64,000 bases of DNA, from contig NZ_QJUV01000001.1 in the NCBI RefSeq assembly GCF_003397585.1, positions 806,001-870,000 of the forward strand. Direction: 5' to 3'. The translations under genes and the position numbers were made by a program. This DNA comes from Gardnerella piotii. Lineage in GTDB: Bacteria; Actinomycetota; Actinomycetes; Actinomycetales; Bifidobacteriaceae. Positions 46,612 through 53,407 of the stretch are shown here, piece after piece. Under the pieces are notes generated by a model. It did no database searches. It was not told where the DNA came from and was given only the letters and a program-made list of their open reading frames with translations. The stretch's first letter is position 1. Every line of letters begins with the position of its first letter.

Positions 46612-48669
46612 TTATTCACTAACGGTTTGGTTTACTCCATCTTCATTAGTTGAATAAGATTCCTTAGAATCGGATTGCACAGGCAAATCTTCTCCAAAAC
46701 GCTTCAAATGCGTTGCAGCTTGATCAATAGCTTGCTTAACTTTAGGAGTAACAACCTCTTGAGCTTGCTTAACAGTTTCTTGAGCCTGCTTAACAGTTTC
46801 GGTTGTTTTATCTAAAATCTTAACCGTTGCAGGAAGTGGCCTACTATTAGGTTTTGGAGCATAAAGCTGCGTTTCAATAATATCGCTATATTTCTTCAAA
46901 ACCTTTGGACGCACAACCTTCATGCTTGGCGTTAACGTACCAGCATCTTGAGAGAATTCTTCGTCTAAAATAACAAATTTACGAATAGACTCCGCTCTAG
47001 AAACTGTGCTATTAGCTTGATCAATAAATTGCTGAACAACAGATCGGATTGCATCATTTTGTGCAATATCTTTCATTGGAATAGTCTCATCCATTCCTTG
47101 ATTATTAAGCCAAGAACGAACCATATCTGGCTCAAGCTCAATAAGAGCAGAAACAAATGGCTTTCCATCTCCAACAACCACTGCATGCGAAACAATAGGA
47201 CACTTTGCAATAATGGTTTCAAGAGGAGCAGGACTTATGTTCTTTCCGCCAGCAGTGATAATAATGTCTTTTTTTCTGCCAGTAATTGTTAAGAAGCCCT
47301 CATCATCAATCTCGCCTAAATCGCCAGAATGAAGCCATCCATCTTGGTCAATAACTCCTGCAGTAAGCTCTGGCTTTCCGTAATATCCAACAAAAACATT
47401 AGGACCTTTTACAAGAACTTCGCCATCATTTGCAATGCGAATTGTGATTCCAGGACCAGGCTTTCCAACAGAACCAACTTGATTAGCATGCTCAAAGTTA
47501 ACAACGCATGGAGCAGCTGTTTCCGTCATTCCATAACCTTGAATAAAAGTTATTCCATCTAATCCATTAAAGAAGTGAGCAAGCTCTGCATTTATTGGAG
47601 CACCACCACAAGCTAGCCACGCTAAATTAGGACCAAGTGCAGATCTTATAGAAGAACCAACAGTCTTCATATAAAAATCGTGCTGCAATTTTGCATAAAT
47701 AGAATGCGATTTTCCTTCGACTTCGTCTTTAGACCACTCAGCAAAATGCTGAACAGCCTTAGCAAAGATTCTACCGCGGATTCCAGCGCCAGCTTTTTGA
47801 GATGCTGCGTTATAAACTTTTTCAAACACTCGAGGAACGCCAAGCAAATACGTAGGCTTAAAACTACGCAAATCTGCCAACAAATGCTTAGCGTTTGGAA
47901 CATAACCAATAACGCCGTTCGCTCCAACTGCAACATATTGAATATACCTTGCAAAGCAATGTGCAAGAGGAAGGAATAGAAGTATTCTACTTGGCTTATA
48001 CAACATGTCGTTTAGAACATCGTATGCTGCGTAAACAATGTGCGTAAAGTTTCTATTAGTAAGCATTGCTCCCTTTGGCTTGCCAGTAGAGCCAGAAGTG
48101 TAAACAATAGTTGCTAAATCATCTGCTTTTATTTGATTAATAGCATTATTTAGCTCATCGTCGCTTATTGATTTTCCAAAATCAATAACAGCATCAATAC
48201 CATTGGCCTTAAAGTTAAAAACCGTTTTTAACGAAATTCGCTTATTGTCTTGACGAACTCTTTCCAAGCATTGCGCATGCTCATCGTCTCCTGCAAAAGC
48301 GATAACAGGCTTTACTTCCGAAATAATATCTGCAGCTTGAAGAGCGGAGTCAGTTTCGTAAATAGGTATGCTTACAGCACCAATACAAGCGCACGCAAAG
48401 TCAACAACACCCCATTCGTAACAAGTTGGAGAGTAAATAACGATTTTGTCTCCTTGCTTAACACCAAGAGCGATTAAGCCTCTTGCAGTAGAACGAACTT
48501 TGGATAGCATCTGTGATGCGCTAACATCGTGCCATTGACGAGTATTGTCATCTTGCCATTGTGCAATCACGCCTTGCGGGTCTCGCATTGCCCTATTGGC
48601 AAGCAATGAATAAATTGTGTCACCATCGTTAGTTGGGTGAATGTCTTCTACAGAAAATTCTCGCAGCAT
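46612..48669 (-). CDS. fadD: Long-chain fatty acid-CoA ligase
   Basis: This 685-aa AMP-forming enzyme activates fatty acids. The P-loop-like AMP motif is YTSGSTGKPKGAMLTN; QGYGMTETAAPCVV, SGDLGEIDDEGFLTITGRKKDII and GGKNISPAPLE complete the adenylation signature. The C-terminus has an unusual tail with a repeated VKQAQE unit near residues 625-650. ATG 48669 (MLREFSVEDIHPT) has no ribosome site but lies 7 nt after TACAAT. Upstream in-frame codons encode a hydrophobic stretch unlike any family member. Confidence 0.92.
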   Translation of the reverse strand: MLREFSVEDIHPTNDGDTIYSLLANRAMRDPQGVIAQWQDDNTRQWHDVSASQMLSKVRSTARGLIALGVKQGDKIVIYSPTCYEWGVVDFACACIGAVSIPIYETDSALQAADIISEVKPVIAFAGDDEHAQCLERVRQDNKRISLKTVFNFKANGIDAVIDFGKSISDDELNNAINQIKADDLATIVYTSGSTGKPKGAMLTNRNFTHIVYAAYDVLNDMLYKPSRILLFLPLAHCFARYIQYVAVGANGVIGYVPNAKHLLADLRSFKPTYLLGVPRVFEKVYNAASQKAGAGIRGRIFAKAVQHFAEWSKDEVEGKSHSIYAKLQHDFYMKTVGSSIRSALGPNLAWLACGGAPINAELAHFFNGLDGITFIQGYGMTETAAPCVVNFEHANQVGSVGKPGPGITIRIANDGEVLVKGPNVFVGYYGKPELTAGVIDQDGWLHSGDLGEIDDEGFLTITGRKKDIIITAGGKNISPAPLETIIAKCPIVSHAVVVGDGKPFVSALIELEPDMVRSWLNNQGMDETIPMKDIAQNDAIRSVVQQFIDQANSTVSRAESIRKFVILDEEFSQDAGTLTPSMKVVRPKVLKKYSDIIETQLYAPKPNSRPLPATVKILDKTTETVKQAQETVKQAQEVVTPKVKQAIDQAATHLKRFGEDLPVQSDSKESYSTNEDGVNQTVSE

Positions 48670-48682
48670 ATTCTTAATTGTA
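48669..48682 (-). promoter_or_regulatory. fadD -10 element placed for a leaderless mRNA
   Basis: On the minus strand TACAAT (48677-48682) is followed by TAAGAAT (7 nt) and then ATG at 48669. A possible -35 TTGTGT lies 16 bp further upstream. Confidence 0.5.
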
Positions 48683-48932
48683 CGGTATAAGCATGCCAAC
48701 ACAAAACTATGAAGATACAAAAATATGCACAGAAAATTGGCATTTTTTACAAAATAACAATTTAACAAATAATGATTTAGAAAACCCCTTGAGTAAAACA
48801 GCAAATGCAAATTATATTCTAGGGGCGTTACGCAAATAAGCTACATAATCCAACATGTTTATGCATGTACATACTTAATTAAATCAATAACTACTTAAAA
48901 TTCATATTATGCAAACTACGATTAGGTAAAAC

Positions 48933-49514
48933 CTAACCTATATCTGCTAACGTGCAAACCCATTTTCCCATTATGAATCTAAGTGTTAAAGATGTCCAAT
49001 ATTCTGTATCTCCAATATGAAGCAAAACAACTGCCTCTAATTGTGATGGAGAAACCAGTATTCCATTTATCATCTTAGGTATTGTTGGATTGCTTCTTAG
49101 CTTAGAAACTTCTGCCTCATTATGCTTATCTTTGTAGCATTCATTAATCAAGTACCACATATTCTCGAGTTTGTATATACACTCTTTTGTTAATGCTCTT
49201 TTCATCTCTGGCGATATTGGCCTGCCGTGAGAAATATCACCTACTATGCACGCTACTTTGCATATTTGCATTGCAAGATATAGGTACATCTTTTTACCAT
49301 GCGTATTATTGAAACACGATGATACGTGATAACTTGCCATTGAGCGAGAAGACCCAACTGGTATTAAACCTTCATAAACTGGAAAAGGTCTTCTATCTTT
49401 AGTCTGGAACCGCGACGGATCTACTTGATCTGGGAAGTTACTATTAATAACCTCCCAAAATGTCTCATTATCATCATCGTTTGCGTATAACAGAGTGTTA
49501 GAAAAATTTCTCAT
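48933..49514 (-). CDS. Hypothetical protein, possibly Rv3235-like
   Basis: This 193-aa soluble protein has a start with AAGGAGAGA upstream. The C-terminal 110 residues resemble actinobacterial Rv3235-type proteins (DUF6459) in pattern. A helix with HGRPISPEMKRAL comes first, then a strand-rich part with LEAVVLLHIGDTEYWTSLTLRF ending in GKWVCTLADIG. This is a weak, by-eye match of key positions (GRP, E-A-V, LR, W-C-T). Function is unknown. It is upstream of fadD and downstream of tRNA-Gly on the same strand. Confidence 0.65.
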   Translation of the reverse strand: MRNFSNTLLYANDDDNETFWEVINSNFPDQVDPSRFQTKDRRPFPVYEGLIPVGSSRSMASYHVSSCFNNTHGKKMYLYLAMQICKVACIVGDISHGRPISPEMKRALTKECIYKLENMWYLINECYKDKHNEAEVSKLRSNPTIPKMINGILVSPSQLEAVVLLHIGDTEYWTSLTLRFIMGKWVCTLADIG

Positions 49515-49742
49515 TCTCTCCTTCTTTCCTAAAATTTTGTCAAGTCATTTATTTTTTAATTCCTTATTTGTTAATTTTGTTTTCACATTATTTTCTAATG
49601 TTTAAGTAAAGCATACAGCTTATTGCAAAAAATAAAAGAGTTAATTTAATATGTGGATAAAACATTCATAACGCTTGAATTTTCGCCGAAAAATCAAGGA
49701 TTATCTAACAAAAGTTATACACATTGAATAAAAAGAATTGCT

Positions 49743-49820
49743 TTATAGTCCAAAGCTAGGCTGACTAATTCTATTTTCAGAATATTCATCAGCTTAGCTT
49801 TACGCAGTTTTGGCCTATAC
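49743..49820 (+). repeat. Dispersed palindromic element, copy 2
   Basis: The hairpin is AAAGCTAGGCTGA (49752) with TCAGCTTAGCTTT (49789-49801), a 13-bp stem with one G-U pair, and an inner ATTCT/AGAAT stem. TTTTGGCCTATAC follows, as in the reverse complement of copy 1. It lies in the 411-bp gap upstream of the Rv3235-like gene; the rest of that gap (49515-49742) is A+T-rich with no feature I can name. Confidence 0.6.
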
Positions 49821-49880
49821 CCTTTTGGCTGCCTATAACACCGAAAGCTGGCATACGTGCTGAGACATGTAATAGAAAAT

Positions 49881-49917
49881 AAAAAATCTCAGTAGATATG
49901 AGGACATGTCTGCTGAG
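49881..49917 (-). terminator. Terminator of tRNA-Gly
   Basis: On the minus strand CTCAGCAGA pairs with TCTACTGAG (9-bp stem, one mismatch) and is followed by a T6 run, 9 bp past the tRNA 3' end. Confidence 0.8.
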
Positions 49918-49925
49918 AAATCAAA

Positions 49926-50001
49926 TGGAGCGGACAGCGGGACTCGAACCCGCGGTCTCAACCTTGGCAAGGTTGCGCTTTACCAACTAAGCTATATCCG
50001 C
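49926..50001 (-). tRNA. tRNA-Gly (GCC anticodon)
   Basis: The 76-nt cloverleaf is clear. The acceptor stem is GCGGATA/TGTCCGC and the D arm AGCTTAGTTGGTAAAGC. The anticodon stem CAACC/GGTTG carries loop TTGCCAA (GCC), and the T arm is GCGGGTTCGAGTCCCGC. The discriminator is T and the 3' CCA is encoded. It reads GGC and GGT glycine codons. It is a single-gene unit with its own promoter and terminator. Confidence 0.97.
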
Positions 50002-50013
50002 AAGCAAGATGCC

Positions 50014-50042
50014 ATAGTAGCCTGATTTATTGTTGAATGCAA
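50014..50042 (-). promoter_or_regulatory. Promoter of tRNA-Gly
   Basis: On the minus strand TTGCAT (-35, 50037-50042) and TACTAT (-10, 50014-50019) are separated by exactly 17 bp. The predicted start is about 5-7 nt before the mature tRNA 5' end. Confidence 0.75.
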
Positions 50043-50076
50043 GTTATAATCAAAAATAAAAAAATATATAGTGATT

Positions 50077-50117
50077 TTCTGCTGTATTCAAGCAATTTTA
50101 CGGAGTGTTGAGCAGAA
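50077..50117. repeat. Inverted repeat in the adhP upstream region
   Basis: TTCTGCT (50077-50083) and AGCAGAA (50111-50117) form a 7-bp inverted repeat with a 27-bp spacer in A+T-rich DNA between tRNA-Gly and adhP. Confidence 0.35.
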
Positions 50118-50240
50118 GAAAAAGATAAGAAAACGATAAGAAAAATATTGAATACGATAATTATTATCATTAAGCCATAAATTTTTATAAAAATTTTTCT
50201 TAAAATGTGATTTTTATCATGAAAAATCGTAAAAATAATG

Positions 50241-50276
50241 TAGAATAAAAAATAGCTTTTACCAAACAGGTAAAAG
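50241..50276 (+). promoter_or_regulatory. adhP -10 region and palindromic operator candidate
   Basis: TAGAAT at 50241-50246 is a plausible -10. Ten bases later begins a perfect palindrome CTTTTACC-AAACA-GGTAAAAG (50256-50276), positioned where a repressor would block transcription start or elongation. The regulator is unknown; it does not match the Rex consensus. Confidence 0.45.
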
Positions 50277-50330
50277 AAAACTGAAAAAGCAATGTTTTTC
50301 AAAGATGAAGCATAGAACAAGGAGGTTTCT

Positions 50331-51341
50331 ATGAAGGCTATTGTTGCAACCAAAGATAAGAAGGCTCAGGTTGTAGAGAAGGAACTTCGTCCATTGGAAT
50401 TTGGTGAAGCCTTACTCGATATGGAGTGCTGCGGCGTATGTCACACCGATCTTCACGTTAAGAACCAAGATTTTGGCGATAAAACTGGCGTTGTTCTAGG
50501 CCACGAAGGCATTGGTATTGTTAAGGAAGTTGGCCCTGGTGTTACAACATTAAAGCCAGGCGACCGTGCATCTGTAGCATGGTTCTTTAAGGGCTGCGGA
50601 CATTGCGAATATTGCACTACTGGCCGCGAGACACTTTGCCGCAGCGTTTTGAATGCAGGATACACTGCCGATGGTGGCATGTCTCAAGAGTGCATTGTTG
50701 CAGCTGACTACGCTGTAAAGGTTCCAGAAGGCTTGGATCCAGCTCCTGCAAGCTCTATCACTTGCGCTGGTGTTACAACCTACAAGGCTATTAAGGAGTC
50801 GGGCGTACACCCAGGCGAATGGCTTATTCTCTTTGGCCTTGGCGGTCTTGGTAATCTTGCGTTGCAATATGCAAAGAACGTATTTGGTGCACACGTAATC
50901 GCAGTAGATGTTAACGATGCTCAGCTTGAATTTGCTAAGGAATATGGCGCAGATTTGTGCGTAAACCCACTTAAGGAAAATGTTCCTGAATTTGCTATGA
51001 AGAAGGTAGGCGGCGCTCATGGCGCTGTTGTAACCGCTGTAAGCAAAGCTGCTTTTAACTGTGCAGTTGACTCTGTACGAGCAGGCGGCACTGTTGCAGC
51101 TGTTGGTCTTCCACCAGAAGATATGGAACTCAGCATCCCTCGCCTTGTTCTCGACGGAATCCGCTTGGTTGGATCCCTTGTTGGAACTCGTAAGGATTTG
51201 GAAGAAGCGTTCCAGTTTGGTGCTGAAGGCAAGGTTGTTCCAAAATGCCATATGCGCAAGATGGAAGACATTAACGACATCTTCGATGAGATGCTCAGCG
51301 GTAAGATTCGCGGTCGAATGGTAATCGACCTCTCCCACTGA
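50331..51341 (+). CDS. adhP: Zinc-dependent alcohol dehydrogenase, AdhP type
   Basis: This 336-aa medium-chain dehydrogenase interconverts alcohols and aldehydes with NAD. The catalytic zinc ligands are in CGVCHTDLH and GHEGIGIV, the structural zinc cysteines in [15 protein letters not shown], and the Rossmann motif is [18 protein letters not shown] precedes ATG 50331. Codon use is biased toward C-ending and CGT/CTC codons, pointing to high expression. It probably disposes of reducing equivalents as ethanol during fermentation. Confidence 0.95.
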   Translation: MKAIVATKDKKAQVVEKELRPLEFGEALLDMECCGVCHTDLHVKNQDFGDKTGVVLGHEGIGIVKEVGPGVTTLKPGDRASVAWFFKGCGHCEYCTTGRETLCRSVLNAGYTADGGMSQECIVAADYAVKVPEGLDPAPASSITCAGVTTYKAIKESGVHPGEWLILFGLGGLGNLALQYAKNVFGAHVIAVDVNDAQLEFAKEYGADLCVNPLKENVPEFAMKKVGGAHGAVVTAVSKAAFNCAVDSVRAGGTVAAVGLPPEDMELSIPRLVLDGIRLVGSLVGTRKDLEEAFQFGAEGKVVPKCHMRKMEDINDIFDEMLSGKIRGRMVIDLSH

Positions 51342-51359
51342 AAAAAGAGATAAAATAAA

Positions 51360-51401
51360 AATCTAGAAGCCACTTAGCAAACGCTAGGTGGCTTCTAGAT
51401 T
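51360..51401. terminator. Terminator between adhP and the glycosyltransferase gene
   Basis: An 18-bp stem, ATCTAGAAGCCACTTAGC against its complement with one T-G pair, has an AAAC loop. The T-tract after it is interrupted (TATGTTTT). The convergent gene could use the other strand. Confidence 0.8.
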
Positions 51402-51403
51402 AT

Positions 51404-51445
51404 GTTTTAAGAAGTTTTAAGATTCTTTAAGATGCTTTAAGACTT
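51404..51445. repeat. Four degenerate copies of a 10-11-bp unit
   Basis: Units of the form GTTTTAAGAA, GTTTTAAGATT, CTTTAAGATG and CTTTAAGACT follow the adhP terminator in a head-to-tail array. Confidence 0.7.
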
Positions 51446-51457
51446 AATTTTTGTACA

Positions 51458-52474
51458 CTATTTCAACGGAGGCATTGGCTTCCAATTAGGATCATGCAAA
51501 ATTTTTCTGCTTGCAATCCAACCAGTAAAAAGCTTTTTAACGCCACTTAAAATATGCTCGCGATCTACAGCAACAAGCCTAATAAGCTCTTTTGCAGCAG
51601 TCAAAGCGGTTCCAAGAGCAAACATAAATGGCCTAAAATCGCCATGTATCATAAAGTAGCGCGCCATAAAACCACGATTTCGCATAATATGATAACGATT
51701 CATGTCGGAAGTGGAATTTAGTTGACGAACTCCAGCAATATCCCAATTAGGAATATTACGAGTTCTGCGAAGAATAATGTCATTTACAACAATCGGATTC
51801 GTAACTTTGCTAGCAAGATAGCCATAAGTAGTATCATCCCAATAAATAAAGTAGCGCGAATCTGGAAGTCCGATTTTCTCTACAATATTGCGCTTAAACA
51901 ATCCACCTTCAAAGCACATTGTGTTCATAACGCGGTAGCCAGATGGCCCAAATGCTGCTGGAGCGATTGGATTAGGAATTCCAAGAGAAACAATAAAGTT
52001 ATATTGCCAATAAAAATCGCCACCGTCGTAGTCTAAACGGCTTCCTTGAATAACATCGTGGCTTTTAGTCCACTTGCAAAGACGCTCAATAGATTCTGGA
52101 ACAGTTTCAACATCATCGTCCATAACCCAAAACCATTGTGCGCCAAGCTCATACGCTTTTTTAACGCCAGCACTAAAACCGCCAGCTCCCCCAAGATTGC
52201 TACTTTGTGGCGCGTAAACAACGCGGCTTGAATCGCCAGAATCGTCCGCACTAGAAGCGCCCCATCTGCGCGAAAGAATATCGCTTAAATCATTCACCAT
52301 TTTGTGCGTTTTTTCGCTACTTTCGTTGTCTACAACAACAATTCGCCACGGGCATTGATTTAAACACTCAAATGATTTGAACAAATTTGCAAGAAGCTCC
52401 TGGCGCTTATAAGTAACAACAATAATCGCAAGCTTGTCTATAGTATTAACAGAAGTATTCGTAATTTCACTCAT
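51458..52474 (-). CDS. Family 2 glycosyltransferase, GlfT-like
   Basis: This 338-aa GT-A enzyme opens with LAIIVVTYKRQELLANLF, then VVVDNESSE, a SNLGGAGGFSAG loop and a metal-binding WVMDDDVE. Acceptor-side residues include YFIYWDDTTYG. The SNLGGAGGF and WDD pattern resembles galactofuranosyl- and rhamnosyltransferases of actinobacterial cell-surface glycans. No signal peptide is present. The sugar and acceptor are not determinable. ATG 52474 lacks a ribosome site and lies 7 nt after TAAGAT. Confidence 0.87.
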   Translation of the reverse strand: MSEITNTSVNTIDKLAIIVVTYKRQELLANLFKSFECLNQCPWRIVVVDNESSEKTHKMVNDLSDILSRRWGASSADDSGDSSRVVYAPQSSNLGGAGGFSAGVKKAYELGAQWFWVMDDDVETVPESIERLCKWTKSHDVIQGSRLDYDGGDFYWQYNFIVSLGIPNPIAPAAFGPSGYRVMNTMCFEGGLFKRNIVEKIGLPDSRYFIYWDDTTYGYLASKVTNPIVVNDIILRRTRNIPNWDIAGVRQLNSTSDMNRYHIMRNRGFMARYFMIHGDFRPFMFALGTALTAAKELIRLVAVDREHILSGVKKLFTGWIASRKILHDPNWKPMPPLK

Positions 52475-52539
52475 GCTTTTAATCTTACACTTAGCATTGC
52501 CATCAAAAAGCGTTACAAGTCAAAAGTTAATCAAACTGC

Positions 52540-52577
52540 TAAATGTTTTTAGCACTTAGCAATAAATGTTCTTAGCA
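52540..52577. repeat. Two 15-bp direct repeats before the FMN riboswitch
   Basis: TAAATGTTTTTAGCA (52540) and TAAATGTTCTTAGCA (52563) differ at one position and are 23 bp apart, within the promoter region of ribU. Confidence 0.65.
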
Positions 52578-52597
52578 TAAGATAAAAATAAAGTGTA

Positions 52598-52739
52598 GTT
52601 TCAGGGAAGGTGAAAATCCTTACTGGCGGTAACGAGGTAATTCTTGGATTATTGAATTGACTCGAAGCCCGCGAGCGGCATTGCGCTGCTGATTCGGTTA
52701 AAATCCGAAGCCAACGGTTAAAGTCCGGATGAAAGAAAC
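52598..52739 (+). promoter_or_regulatory. FMN riboswitch (RFN element)
   Basis: All RFN hallmarks are present: AGGGAAGGTGAAAATCC, ACTGGCGGTAA, AGCCCGCGAGC, ATTCGGTTAAAATCCGAAGC, and the 3' CAACGGTTAAAGTCCGGATG. Stem P1 pairs GTTTC (52598-52602) with GAAAC (52735-52739). The Shine-Dalgarno GGAGG begins at the very next base (52740) and no terminator lies before the ATG, so control is probably at translation initiation. FMN would turn off ribU. Confidence 0.97.
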
Positions 52740-52749
52740 GGAGGCTCTA

Positions 52750-53349
52750 ATGGGCATTTCAAACGATAGTAATCGTAAAACAAGCAATCACACAGCAAAT
52801 AATCACGCAACTTACTCTGGCACAAACTATTGGTCAAGCGAAAAAATTGCTAAATACGCGCTATTCGTTGCGCTCTCTATTGCTGTAAGCTTTATAGAAT
52901 TTCCACTTATTCCAGACGTAAACTACCTTAAATACGATCCTTCGGGAATTGTGTGTTTGATTGCAGGATTTGCATACGGACCATTCGCCGCTGCAATCGT
53001 AAGCGTGCTAGGATTTGCTCCACACTTCTTCACTAACCCGTTTGGCGCAATAATGGCAATATTGGTTTCAATGGGCGCTTCTGTTAGCGCTGCAATCGTC
53101 TACAAAAAAATTAGAACCAAAGAAGGCGCTATTATTTCACTTGTGGTTGGCTCTGTAGTTGCGATTGCTCTTGCAATAGTCGGAAATCTTATAATTACGC
53201 CGCTTTATGCTCATATTAGCGTTGAGCAAGTTGCTGCTCTTATAGTTCCAGCTCTGCTACCGTTTAATGCTATTAAGCTTGCGATTCATTGCGTAATAAC
53301 TATGCTTGTTTATAAGCCTGTTTCAAAACTTCTTAACTACAACAAGTAG
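52750..53349 (+). CDS. ribU: Riboflavin ECF transporter S component
   Basis: This 199-aa, roughly six-segment membrane protein captures riboflavin. Family residues are visible: FPLIPDVNYLKYDPSGI, AIVGNLIITPLY and LPFNAIKLAIH. ATG 52750 follows ACGGAGG directly behind the FMN riboswitch; an in-frame ATG at 52729 is within the riboswitch and not likely used. The ECF energising module is encoded by the next gene. Confidence 0.95.
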   Translation: MGISNDSNRKTSNHTANNHATYSGTNYWSSEKIAKYALFVALSIAVSFIEFPLIPDVNYLKYDPSGIVCLIAGFAYGPFAAAIVSVLGFAPHFFTNPFGAIMAILVSMGASVSAAIVYKKIRTKEGAIISLVVGSVVAIALAIVGNLIITPLYAHISVEQVAALIVPALLPFNAIKLAIHCVITMLVYKPVSKLLNYNK

Positions 53350-53407
53350 TAAACAAATAGCATTAGCCAAAATAGCATTCGTCAATCAAGTAAAAAGCAA
53401 GCTGATT

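Noticed and set aside
48669..48810. 47-codon upstream extension of fadD
   Set aside because: The extension is hydrophobic and A+T-rich, unlike family members; MLREFSVEDIHPT at 48669 is a normal family start with a -10 element next to it.
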